From positions 1-47,643 of the forward strand of contig DAOULQ010000177.1 of NCBI GenBank assembly GCA_034419095.1: a stretch of 47,643 nt of DNA. Reading direction: 5' to 3'. The position numbers and the translations under genes were made by a program. A model generated the notes under the pieces. The model was not told where the DNA came from. It did no database searches and worked only from the letters and a program-made list of their open reading frames with translations. The DNA comes from UBA7937 sp034419095. GTDB taxonomy: Bacteria > Chloroflexota > Anaerolineae > UBA7937. Below, piece by piece: positions 16,227-23,657 of this stretch (positions are counted from its first letter, which is position 1; each line of letters opens with the position of its first letter).

Positions 16227-18266
16227 TCATTGATACAAGAAGAGTCCGGTTAACGTCAAAACGCTTACCAGAAGCAGAAGCAGATAGTTTTGTACCCTCC
16301 CAGTTTGAATCTGGCGCAGTTCCCTACCCGCAATATCGGCCACCTTTCCTATTCCGTTCACCAGGCCATCGACCACATAGGTATCGAAGAGCTCGTTGAG
16401 GGTGGAGAGGGCCACAGTGATCCTCCCCGCCAGGTTCACCAGGCCATCGACCACGCAAGTGTCAAAACGCTCATTGAGAGTGGAGAAGACCACCGTACCC
16501 TTCCCTGCCAGGTTCACCAGGCCGTCGATCACCCTATGGTCGAAGGCAAATAAGAGATCCCCCAGGAGGATGACGCCTCTTACCACCGTAGCGCTGTAGA
16601 TCTCATCTATCCAATATTTGTTCTTCAAGGTAACCCAGAGGGGGCCTAAGCGCTCCAGGGGATCGGGGTCCCCTGCCCATAGAGGGTTGCGCCCATAGAG
16701 GAGCCAGCCCAAAGCGAGCCCTGCCAGGGCTATGGAGATAGAGATGACCATCACTTGGGGGTTGAAGGGGGTTGCTTCGAACGCCTCTCCCACGAAGTGG
16801 TGGAAGGGGTTATTCCCCAAAAGTGGCCCCAAGAGCGGCATGTCGGCGGGGACACCCCATAGGCCCAGAAGGGTGGCCCCCAGGGCCAGAACGACCAGGG
16901 GTCCAGTCATCACCGGAGGGCTCTCATGGGCGTGGATCTCGATGTTGCGGGGCTCGCCGAAGAAGACGAGGAATACCTGTCGAGCCATGTAGAAGGCGGT
17001 GAGAAAGGCGGCAGCGGTCCCCACCAGCCAGATGACAAAACTGTGGTGGAAGGCATGGCTTAGGATCTCGTCTTTGCTCCAGAAGCCAGCGAAAGGCGGT
17101 ATACCGGCAAGCGCCAGCATCCCCGCCAAAAAGGTCCAGAAGGTAAGGGGCATCTTCTTCCTCAGCCCGCCCATCTCCATCATATCGTTGGTTCCCACGG
17201 CGTGGATGACGGAGCCGGAGCCCAAGAAGAGGAGAGCCTTGAAGAAGGCGTGAATTATGAGGTGGAAGACGCCAGCCACGAAGCCACCCACCCCCAAGGC
17301 GGTCATCATATACCCCAATTGGCTGATGGTAGAATAGGCGAGGACCCGTTTTATATCGTTCTGAGCCACGGCGATGGTGGAGGCGAAGAAGGCGGTGAAA
17401 GCGCCGATGATGGCCACTGGGATCAGAGCCTGGTGGCCTTGGACGGCGATGAAAATGGGGAAGGTGCGGGCTACGAGATATACCCCCGCCGCCACCATAG
17501 TGGCGGCGTGGATGAGGGCCGAGACGGGGGTGGGACCTTCCATGGCGTCAGGCAGCCAGACGTGGAGGGGGAACTGGGCCGATTTCCCCACCGCTCCGGC
17601 GAAGATGAGGAGCCCTGCGGTGAGGACGACGTTGGGATGGAGATGGTTCACCTCCTCGAAGATGGTCTCAAAGGTTAGAGAGCCGGTCTGGAAGTAGAGG
17701 AGGAGCATCCCTAGGAAGAGAAGGACATCTCCTACCTTAGTGGTGATGAAAGCCTTCTTTCCCGCGTTGGCCGCCGCTGGCTTCTCGAACCAGAAGCCGA
17801 TCAATAGATAGGAGCAGAGCCCCATGATCTCCCAGGATATGAAGGTCAAGATCAAGTTGTCGGCAATTACGAGCCCCAGCATTCCAGTGGCGAAAAGGGA
17901 TATGTAGGCGAAGAAGCGGGAATAACGTGGGTCGCCATGCATATACCCCAGAGAGTAGATGAAGATCATGAGGCAGACGGTGGTGACCATAGCCAGCATA
18001 GCCGCCGTCAAGGGGTCGACCATGAAGCCGATCTCCAGGCTCGTCTTCCCTGTAGGGAACCAGGAGAAGGCGCGCCGGTAGGGCTCTTCGGCCAGGTGTT
18101 CTATCCCCAGGGCGCTGAAGAAGACCCCCATGGCTAAAAGGAAAGAGAGGAAGATGGCCCCCACAGCCAGGCTAGCGCTGAGTTTTTTATGTCTGTTGGT
18201 GAAGAACACTATGACCGCAAAGGAAAGGAGAGGGAAAACAGGTATTAGCCAAGTGTACTTTAGCAT
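16227..18266 (-). CDS. nuoL: NADH-quinone oxidoreductase subunit L
   Basis: Largest antiporter-like subunit of complex I, 679 residues. Conserved parts include FISWEIMGLCSYLLIGFW, FPLHVWLPDAMEGPTPVSALIHAATMV (shown only in outline) and DIKRVLAYSTISQLGYM. The C-terminal part, normally one long lateral helix and a final transmembrane helix, contains three tandem 26-residue units starting FDHRVIDG, FDTCVVDG and FDTYVVDG (residues 575-652), which is unusual. The final helix is NYLLLLLVSVLTLTGLFLY. Confidence 0.96.
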   Translation of the reverse strand: MLKYTWLIPVFPLLSFAVIVFFTNRHKKLSASLAVGAIFLSFLLAMGVFFSALGIEHLAEEPYRRAFSWFPTGKTSLEIGFMVDPLTAAMLAMVTTVCLMIFIYSLGYMHGDPRYSRFFAYISLFATGMLGLVIADNLILTFISWEIMGLCSYLLIGFWFEKPAAANAGKKAFITTKVGDVLLFLGMLLLYFQTGSLTFETIFEEVNHLHPNVVLTAGLLIFAGAVGKSAQFPLHVWLPDAMEGPTPVSALIHAATMVAAGVYLVARTFPIFIAVQGHQALIPVAIIGAFTAFFASTIAVAQNDIKRVLAYSTISQLGYMMTALGVGGFVAGVFHLIIHAFFKALLFLGSGSVIHAVGTNDMMEMGGLRKKMPLTFWTFLAGMLALAGIPPFAGFWSKDEILSHAFHHSFVIWLVGTAAAFLTAFYMARQVFLVFFGEPRNIEIHAHESPPVMTGPLVVLALGATLLGLWGVPADMPLLGPLLGNNPFHHFVGEAFEATPFNPQVMVISISIALAGLALGWLLYGRNPLWAGDPDPLERLGPLWVTLKNKYWIDEIYSATVVRGVILLGDLLFAFDHRVIDGLVNLAGKGTVVFSTLNERFDTCVVDGLVNLAGRITVALSTLNELFDTYVVDGLVNGIGKVADIAGRELRQIQTGRVQNYLLLLLVSVLTLTGLFLYQ
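16311..16544 (-). repeat. Three tandem 78-bp coding repeats in nuoL
   Basis: Three consecutive 78-base units encode FDHRVIDGLVNLAGKGTVVF..., FDTCVVDGLVNLAGRITVAL... and FDTYVVDGLVNGIGKVADIA.... Units 1 and 2 match at about 18 of 26 residues; unit 3 has diverged in its second half. It looks like an in-frame duplication in the arm region between the antiporter core and the last helix. Confidence 0.85.
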
Positions 18267-18270
18267 CTTT

Positions 18271-18579
18271 TCACCATTTCATAAGGTCGATCTCTTCGAT
18301 ATTGATGGTTTGACGGTGGCGGTAGATGGCGATGATCAAAGCCAACCCGATCGCCGCCTCTGCCGCGGCTACGGTGATGACGAAGATGGCGAAGACCTGC
18401 CCGATGAACTCCTGGGGGGTGATATACCGCCAGAAGGCGACCAGGTTTATGTTCACCGCGTTAAGCATCAGTTCTATCCCCATGAGGATGGCGATGGCGT
18501 TCCGCCTGGCCAAGGCTCCATAGAGCCCTAGGGAGAAGAGGATAGCGGCCACGGACAAGTACCAACTAAGGGGGATCAT
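18271..18579 (-). CDS. nuoK: NADH-quinone oxidoreductase subunit K
   Basis: Three-helix membrane subunit, 102 residues. The core GVLARRN-like segment reads GALARRNAIAILMGIELMLNAVNINL, containing the conserved Glu in helix 2; the second conserved Glu lies in AAAEAAIGLALI. Start overlaps the nuoJ stop as ATGA. Confidence 0.96.
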   Translation of the reverse strand: MIPLSWYLSVAAILFSLGLYGALARRNAIAILMGIELMLNAVNINLVAFWRYITPQEFIGQVFAIFVITVAAAEAAIGLALIIAIYRHRQTINIEEIDLMKW

Positions 18580-19073
18580 ACCTCCTCCCGTTCTCTGGCG
18601 ATGATTATGGCCCCCACTAGGGCCATGAGAAGGAGAAGAGATGCTACCTCAAAGGGGAGGACGTAGGTAGTCAGCAAGGCCCTCCCTAGATTGGCAATGG
18701 GGTCGCCCCCGATCTCCGCGGAGGTGACCTGCCACTCCACGGCTCCTACTAAGAAGATGAGGATAGCAGCCATAAGCGCCGAGGCCACAAGCACCACCCA
18801 CCACTGTTCGTTGGTGGCGCGCCCTCTCTTCATCAAGCGTTCGGTGAGCATGATGGCGAAGATGATAAGGACAGCGATGGCCCCTACATAGATGAGGACC
18901 TGCACGGCGGCCAAGAAAGCAGCCTCCAAGAGCACGTAAAGGGCAGCCACCCCCAAGAAGGCGAGGATAAGAGCCAGGGCGTTACGCAATATATTCCTGC
19001 CCACCACTACCCCCACCCCGGCCAGGATGGTCACCGCCGAGACTACCAGGAAGGCGATCTGTACGAGGGTCAT
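18576..19073 (-). CDS. nuoJ: NADH-quinone oxidoreductase subunit J
   Basis: Membrane subunit of complex I, 165 residues with five helices. The conserved helix-3 segment reads LEAAFLAAVQVLIYVGAIAVL, which forms the pi-bulge hinge helix in solved structures. ATGA overlaps occur at both ends (with nuoI upstream and nuoK downstream), indicating tight translational coupling. Confidence 0.95.
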   Translation of the reverse strand: MTLVQIAFLVVSAVTILAGVGVVVGRNILRNALALILAFLGVAALYVLLEAAFLAAVQVLIYVGAIAVLIIFAIMLTERLMKRGRATNEQWWVVLVASALMAAILIFLVGAVEWQVTSAEIGGDPIANLGRALLTTYVLPFEVASLLLLMALVGAIIIAREREEV

Positions 19074-19612
19074 TTCTCTTTCTCCACTGGTGGAACCCCG
19101 TCAGGGGCATACCTCTGGCCCAAGGCCAAAAGCCTATCCAGGTCGTATATGAGTTCGCCTTTCTGGCGGCTATAGGTGCTCAGCTCATATTCCGGGGTAT
19201 GATAAAGAGCCCCAAAGGGACAAGACTCCACGCAAAGCCCACAGAAGAGGCAGGCGGAGAGGTCCCAGGTGAAACTCTGGGGGACGTACTGGCCATCCCT
19301 CTTCTCCTCCGCCCGCATCACCTCGATCACTCCCACGGGGCACCAGCGGGCACAGATGCCACAGCCGGTGCATTTAGGTATACCCGTCTCGGGGTTTATA
19401 AGTTGCATCAACGCCCCCCGGAAGCGGGGGAACATCTCCAGCCGCTCCTCGGGGTATTGAACGGTGAAGATGCCCCTTTCGGTAGGGTGTAGCCTCCTGG
19501 CTCGAGCCTGCGGCGCATACCGGCGGGGGAAACGCTTCAGATCGCTCAGATAGGTCTCCACAAAATGTCGAAGCGTTACGGACAAGCCCTTGAGTATCCC
19601 TAGGCCTAGCAT
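19070..19612 (-). CDS. nuoI: NADH-quinone oxidoreductase subunit I (2[4Fe-4S])
   Basis: Peripheral-arm ferredoxin-like subunit, 180 residues. Both cluster motifs are intact: CTGCGICARWCPVG and CLFCGLCVESCPFG, binding clusters N6a and N6b. The N-terminal amphipathic helix region (LGILKGLSVTLRHFVE) matches the family. Starts directly after the nuoH stop. Confidence 0.97.
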   Translation of the reverse strand: MLGLGILKGLSVTLRHFVETYLSDLKRFPRRYAPQARARRLHPTERGIFTVQYPEERLEMFPRFRGALMQLINPETGIPKCTGCGICARWCPVGVIEVMRAEEKRDGQYVPQSFTWDLSACLFCGLCVESCPFGALYHTPEYELSTYSRQKGELIYDLDRLLALGQRYAPDGVPPVEKEK

Positions 19613-20764
19613 CTAGACCGCAACCTTTACCGCGCTTCTTCGCCAAATGGTGAGGATATATAGTATGACCACGGCGGCCACGATAAGGCCGTTAGCCACC
19701 AAGGAGGCAAGGACCAGGGAGAAGAGTCCCTTCCCCTGGGTTAGAGTTATCGCCAGAGCCATGACCAGGAGGTTCACCAGGGCCAAAGGCACCAGGAACT
19801 TCCAGGCCAACCCCATCAGTTGGTCGATGCGTAAGCGAGGCAGGGTGAACCGCAACCACATGAGGAGGAAGTAGATAGCGTAGGCCTTAAGGATGAACCA
19901 GACGTAGGGGGGGAGTAAGGGCCCTTGCCAGCCGCCCAGGAAGAGGGTGGCCGCGATGGCCGAGACGATGAAAGCGTTTATATATTCGGCCAAGAGGAAC
20001 ATGGCGTATTTCATGCCGCTGTACTCGGTGTGGTAGCCAGCGATGATCTCTGACTCCGCCTCGGGAAGGTCGAAGGGGGCCCGATTCACCTCCGCTACGG
20101 CACTGATGAAGTAGATGAGGAAGCCCAGAGGTTGCATCAGGATGAAGGGCACCCGGCTTTGTCCCTCCACAATGGAGACCATGGAGAGGGAACCGGTGAG
20201 CATGATGACCCCCAGGGCCGAGAGCACCATGGGGACCTCGTAACTTATCATCTGTGCCACCGCCCGCATCCCACCCAGAAGCGAATATTTGTTGCGCGAC
20301 CCCCAGCCAGCCAAGAGGGTGGCTATAGTGGCCAAGGAAGAGATAGCCACGATGTAGAGAAAGCCGATGTTGAGATCGGCGGCCACCATTCCCCGGCCGA
20401 AGGGGAGGACGGCTAGAATCATGAAGGTAGGAACGACGACCATGACGGGAGCCAGGTTGAAGATCAGCCGGTCGGCGTTGGCGGGGGTGATATCCTCCTT
20501 GGTGAGCATCTTTATAGCATCGGCTACGAATTGCAATATCCCCAGAGGCCCCACCCGGTTTGGCCCGTACCGGTCCTGGACCCGCCCTGCCACCTTCCGC
20601 TCCATCCAGTTGATGAACATGATGGTAACGAGAACGAAGAGTATGAAGGAGGCGATGGTGAGGCATATCATGATCAGATCCGCCGCCCAGAGAGGCAGAA
20701 AACGGGCCAGAAAGCCGTGAATCCAGTGATTGAGGTTGACGAATAGGTCGTTGAGAAACTCCAC
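19613..20764 (-). CDS. nuoH: NADH-quinone oxidoreductase subunit H
   Basis: Membrane subunit forming the quinone-site entrance, 383 residues, eight or more helices. Signatures are NWMERKVAGRVQDRYGPNRVGP, the quinone-loop region AEVNRAPFDLPEAESEIIAGY and LPRLRIDQLMGLAWKFLVPL. GTG start overlapping the nuoD stop by a base. Confidence 0.97.
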   Translation of the reverse strand: MEFLNDLFVNLNHWIHGFLARFLPLWAADLIMICLTIASFILFVLVTIMFINWMERKVAGRVQDRYGPNRVGPLGILQFVADAIKMLTKEDITPANADRLIFNLAPVMVVVPTFMILAVLPFGRGMVAADLNIGFLYIVAISSLATIATLLAGWGSRNKYSLLGGMRAVAQMISYEVPMVLSALGVIMLTGSLSMVSIVEGQSRVPFILMQPLGFLIYFISAVAEVNRAPFDLPEAESEIIAGYHTEYSGMKYAMFLLAEYINAFIVSAIAATLFLGGWQGPLLPPYVWFILKAYAIYFLLMWLRFTLPRLRIDQLMGLAWKFLVPLALVNLLVMALAITLTQGKGLFSLVLASLVANGLIVAAVVILYILTIWRRSAVKVAV

Positions 20765-21882
20765 TATCTATCCACCTCGCCCAAAACTATATCTATGCTT
20801 CCCAGGATGGCCACCACATCAGCCACCTTATGCCCTTTGCATAGTTCCGGCAGGACGGTAAGGTTGATGAAGGTGGGGGAGCGGATCTTGTAGCGGTAGG
20901 GGTTAGTGGTGCCATCGCTCACCAGATAGAAGCCCAACTCCCCCTTGGGGGACTCGATTCGATGGTAGACATCCCCTTCTGAGGGCTTGAAGACCCGGGG
21001 CAACTTGACGGAGAACTCGCCCTCGGGGATCTCTTCTATGGCCCGCTCTAAGATCCTCACGCTTTGTCGCATCTCCCCAATGCGCACCAGATACCGGTCA
21101 TAGACATCCCCGTTTTTCCCCAAAGGCACATCGAAATCGAACCTGTCGTAGATGGAATATGAGTCCACCTTGCGGATATCGTAATTCACCCCGGAGGCGC
21201 GAAGGAGAGGGCCGGTGCAGGAGTAGGCGATGGCCATATCCGGTGGGAGGACCCCCACCTTCTGGCAACGGATGCGCACGATCTCGTTTTCGGTCAGGAG
21301 CCTCTCGAACTCGTCCATGAAGGCAGGGAGGGCAGCCACGACCTCTTTCAACTCAGGCATGAACTCCGGCGGCAGGTCGTACCTCACTCCCCCGAAGCGC
21401 ATATAGTTGCACATCATCCGCGATCCGGAGGCCATCTCAAAGAGGTCTAGGATACGTTCCCGCTCCTCAAGAGCGTAGAGCATGGGGGTGAAGAAACAGC
21501 CCAGATCGTTAAGGAGGGCTCCAATGGCCACCGCATGGTTGACGATGCGGGTGAGTTCCACCATGATGATCCGAATATACTCCGCTCGCTCAGGTACCTC
21601 TATCTGGGCCAACTTCTCCACGGCCATCACATAAGCCAGGTTGTTGGACATGGAGCAGATGTAATCGAGGCGATCGGTGTAGGGGATGTTCTGAAGATAG
21701 GTGTTCTTTTCCCCTATCTTCTCATGGCAGCGATGGAGGTAGCCCATCACCGGCTCCAGATCGACGATGGTCTCCCCATCCAGGGTGACGATCATGCGGA
21801 AGACCCCGTGGGTGCTGGGGTGCTGGGGGCCCATGTTGACGGTTATGGTCTCGGTCCTTAGCCTGGTCTCTACCGCTTGCAT
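20764..21882 (-). CDS. nuoD: NADH-quinone oxidoreductase subunit D (49 kDa)
   Basis: Quinone-site subunit related to NiFe-hydrogenase large subunits, 372 residues. Conserved pieces: NMGPQHPSTHGVFRM, the YLHRCHEKIGE loop whose His contacts quinone, SNNLAYVMAVEKL, and DVVAILGSIDIVLGEVDR at the C-terminus. Nuo C and D are separate genes, unlike the fused NuoCD of enterobacteria. Confidence 0.97.
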   Translation of the reverse strand: MQAVETRLRTETITVNMGPQHPSTHGVFRMIVTLDGETIVDLEPVMGYLHRCHEKIGEKNTYLQNIPYTDRLDYICSMSNNLAYVMAVEKLAQIEVPERAEYIRIIMVELTRIVNHAVAIGALLNDLGCFFTPMLYALEERERILDLFEMASGSRMMCNYMRFGGVRYDLPPEFMPELKEVVAALPAFMDEFERLLTENEIVRIRCQKVGVLPPDMAIAYSCTGPLLRASGVNYDIRKVDSYSIYDRFDFDVPLGKNGDVYDRYLVRIGEMRQSVRILERAIEEIPEGEFSVKLPRVFKPSEGDVYHRIESPKGELGFYLVSDGTTNPYRYKIRSPTFINLTVLPELCKGHKVADVVAILGSIDIVLGEVDR

Positions 21883-21884
21883 TT

Positions 21885-22340
21885 TCAGGAAGGCTCCTCT
21901 TGATACCCTTCGATGGGGAAATCTTTGCGTAAGGGGTGGCCTTCATACCCCTCCCAGAGGAGGACCCGCTTTAGGTCGGGGTGGCCTGCGAAGCGGATCC
22001 CCATCAGGTCGTAGACCTCCCGCTCTTGGAAGTTGGCTCCGGGCCAGAGGGGGGTTACTGAGGGGACCTCTGGCTCCTCTTTGGAGGCCGACACCCTGAG
22101 GGTTAGAGGCCCTGTCCCTTCCTTCATGGAGTAGAGGTGATAGACCACCTCGAAGCGGTCGGGGTAGTCGACCCCGGTGACAGCGGAGAGGTAGTCGTAT
22201 CCCTCCTTCTCTTTGAGGTGGCTCGCCACCTTAAAGAGGTCATCAGCCTTAACTGATATCGCCGGGTCTTTCCCCTCTAGATACTCAAGGGAGGTCTCTG
22301 GGAGCTCTTCGACTAACCGCTCGTAGATCGTTCTACTCAT
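21885..22340 (-). CDS. nuoC: NADH-quinone oxidoreductase subunit C (30 kDa)
   Basis: Peripheral-arm subunit, 151 residues from ATG 22340. The signature PSVTPLWPGANFQEREVYDL, followed by MGIRFAGHPDLKRVL, is diagnostic. The open frame extends upstream to 22418, but the ATG at 22340 overlaps the nuoB stop as ATGA and gives the standard N-terminus, so I choose it. Confidence 0.95.
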   Translation of the reverse strand: MSRTIYERLVEELPETSLEYLEGKDPAISVKADDLFKVASHLKEKEGYDYLSAVTGVDYPDRFEVVYHLYSMKEGTGPLTLRVSASKEEPEVPSVTPLWPGANFQEREVYDLMGIRFAGHPDLKRVLLWEGYEGHPLRKDFPIEGYQEEPS

Positions 22341-22909
22341 TCTTCTCCTGGAAGCACCAATCCCCTCGGCCCCAGGATGGGAACCGGCATCTCCCTCTCC
22401 ATCTCTTTTCGGTACCAAGGGGAGGCGAGTATCGTCTGCCCTTCTATCATTTGGTGCAATTTGATGAACCCTTCTATGAGGGCTTCAGGTCGCGGGGGAC
22501 AGCCGGGCACATAGACATCCACGGGCAGATAGGTGTCGATGCCGTTGACCACGTTGTAGGTATCCTTGAAGGGGCCGCCGGAGATGGCGCAGGCCCCCAT
22601 AGCCAAGACATACTTGGGCTCTGGCATCTGATCGTAGAGCCGCACCACCTGAGGGGCCATCTTGTTGGTGACCGTACCGGCTACGATCATCAAATCCGCC
22701 TGGCGAGGCGTGGGGCGCATCATCTCCATCCCGAAGCGGGCGAAATCGAAGCGGGAGGCGGCGGCGCAGATCATCTCGAAGGCACAGCAGGCCAGTCCGA
22801 AACCCATAGGCCAGACCGAGGAGCGCCGCCCCCAGTTATATATCTTCTCGATGGTAGTGATGAGGACGTTGCGCCTGATCTGTTCTGCTATATACTCCTC
22901 TTCGGTCAT
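22337..22909 (-). CDS. nuoB: NADH-quinone oxidoreductase subunit B (N2 cluster)
   Basis: Carries the terminal [4Fe-4S] cluster N2. Ligands are the tandem Cys in GLACCAFEM, a Cys in AMGACAISGGPF and one in VYVPGCPPRPEAL, all present. 190 residues, typical. Starts just after nuoA. Confidence 0.97.
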   Translation of the reverse strand: MTEEEYIAEQIRRNVLITTIEKIYNWGRRSSVWPMGFGLACCAFEMICAAASRFDFARFGMEMMRPTPRQADLMIVAGTVTNKMAPQVVRLYDQMPEPKYVLAMGACAISGGPFKDTYNVVNGIDTYLPVDVYVPGCPPRPEALIEGFIKLHQMIEGQTILASPWYRKEMEREMPVPILGPRGLVLPGEE

Positions 22910-22910
22910 C

Positions 22911-23267
22911 TTAGAGCCATTCTAGGACGCCCTTTCGCCAGGCGTAAAGGAGTCCTCCCACTAATATCCCCAAAAAGATGAACATCTCCACTAGAGCGAA
23001 GAGCCCCAACTGGTTATAAGCCACCGCCCAGGGGTACAAGAAGACGGTCTCGATATCGAAGATGACGAATACCAGGGCGTAGATGTAGTATTGAGCTCGG
23101 AATCGAACCCAGGTCTCGCCTATGGTCTCCAGACCGCACTCATAGGTGGACTTTTTGGTGGGGTCGGGCTTATTAGGGCGTATGAGAAAAGCCATGAACA
23201 TCGCCACAAGGGGGAAGAGGGTTGCAGCGATGAGCAACAAACCGAGGAAAGCGTAGTCTGATAACAA
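22911..23267 (-). CDS. nuoA: NADH-quinone oxidoreductase subunit A
   Basis: Three-helix membrane subunit, first gene of the nuo operon. Conserved core: STYECGLETIGETWVRFRAQYYIYALVF (outlined) with its Cys, and FDIETVFLYPWA. An open frame reaches 23555, through the promoter. The likely start is TTG 23267, 5 bases after AGGAGG, giving 118 residues, the normal family length. Confidence 0.93.
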   Translation of the reverse strand: MLSDYAFLGLLLIAATLFPLVAMFMAFLIRPNKPDPTKKSTYECGLETIGETWVRFRAQYYIYALVFVIFDIETVFLYPWAVAYNQLGLFALVEMFIFLGILVGGLLYAWRKGVLEWL

Positions 23268-23319
23268 CAGCTCCTCCTCTTTCCCTCCCTTGCCTAGGGA
23301 CTGTCGGGAAACCTTGAGA

Positions 23320-23348
23320 ATTATATCACAAACTCTTGGCAAAATCAA
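23320..23348 (-). promoter_or_regulatory. Promoter of the nuo operon
   Basis: TTGATT (23343-23348), a 17-base spacer and a perfect TATAAT (23320-23325) on the minus strand, about 50 bases upstream of the nuoA start. It is divergent from the purine promoter 200 bases away. Confidence 0.85.
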
Positions 23349-23548
23349 CCCGTTTCGAGCTTCTCTGGGGTTCATTTTCCAGAGGTGGTAATATGTGAGA
23401 TACACTTCGTCCTGAGACCCAGTGTCGAAGGACGGACCTCGCCGTAGAGGATATGTCATCTCTGCGATACCAGAAGATGAGGTTCTTACCCTCAGGATGC
23501 CAAACGCACTCACTTGGTACCGAGGTCCGTGGAATTTTCTACCCCGGG
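23349..23548. other. Intergenic spacer between divergent nuo and pur promoters
   Basis: The gap between the nuoA and purSL start codons (23268-23657) holds only the two divergent promoters and their leaders. In the central 200 bases I see no gene, no RNA gene and no recognisable riboswitch; the open frames there lack ribosome sites and family resemblance. Confidence 0.6.
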
Positions 23549-23577
23549 TTGACAAATCGCCCCCCTTATTGTACTAT
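23549..23577 (+). promoter_or_regulatory. Promoter of the purine operon
   Basis: Consensus TTGACA (23549-23554), 17-base spacer, TACTAT (23572-23577). The predicted leader to the purSL start is about 75 bases. I find no guanine-riboswitch core in it. Confidence 0.82.
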
Positions 23578-23657
23578 ATCTTGTATTCAACGAGGCAGGA
23601 TACCGCAACATATTGTGTTTCGCCGAACCCGGCAGCCAGCAAGGAGGAGAGCGAGAG

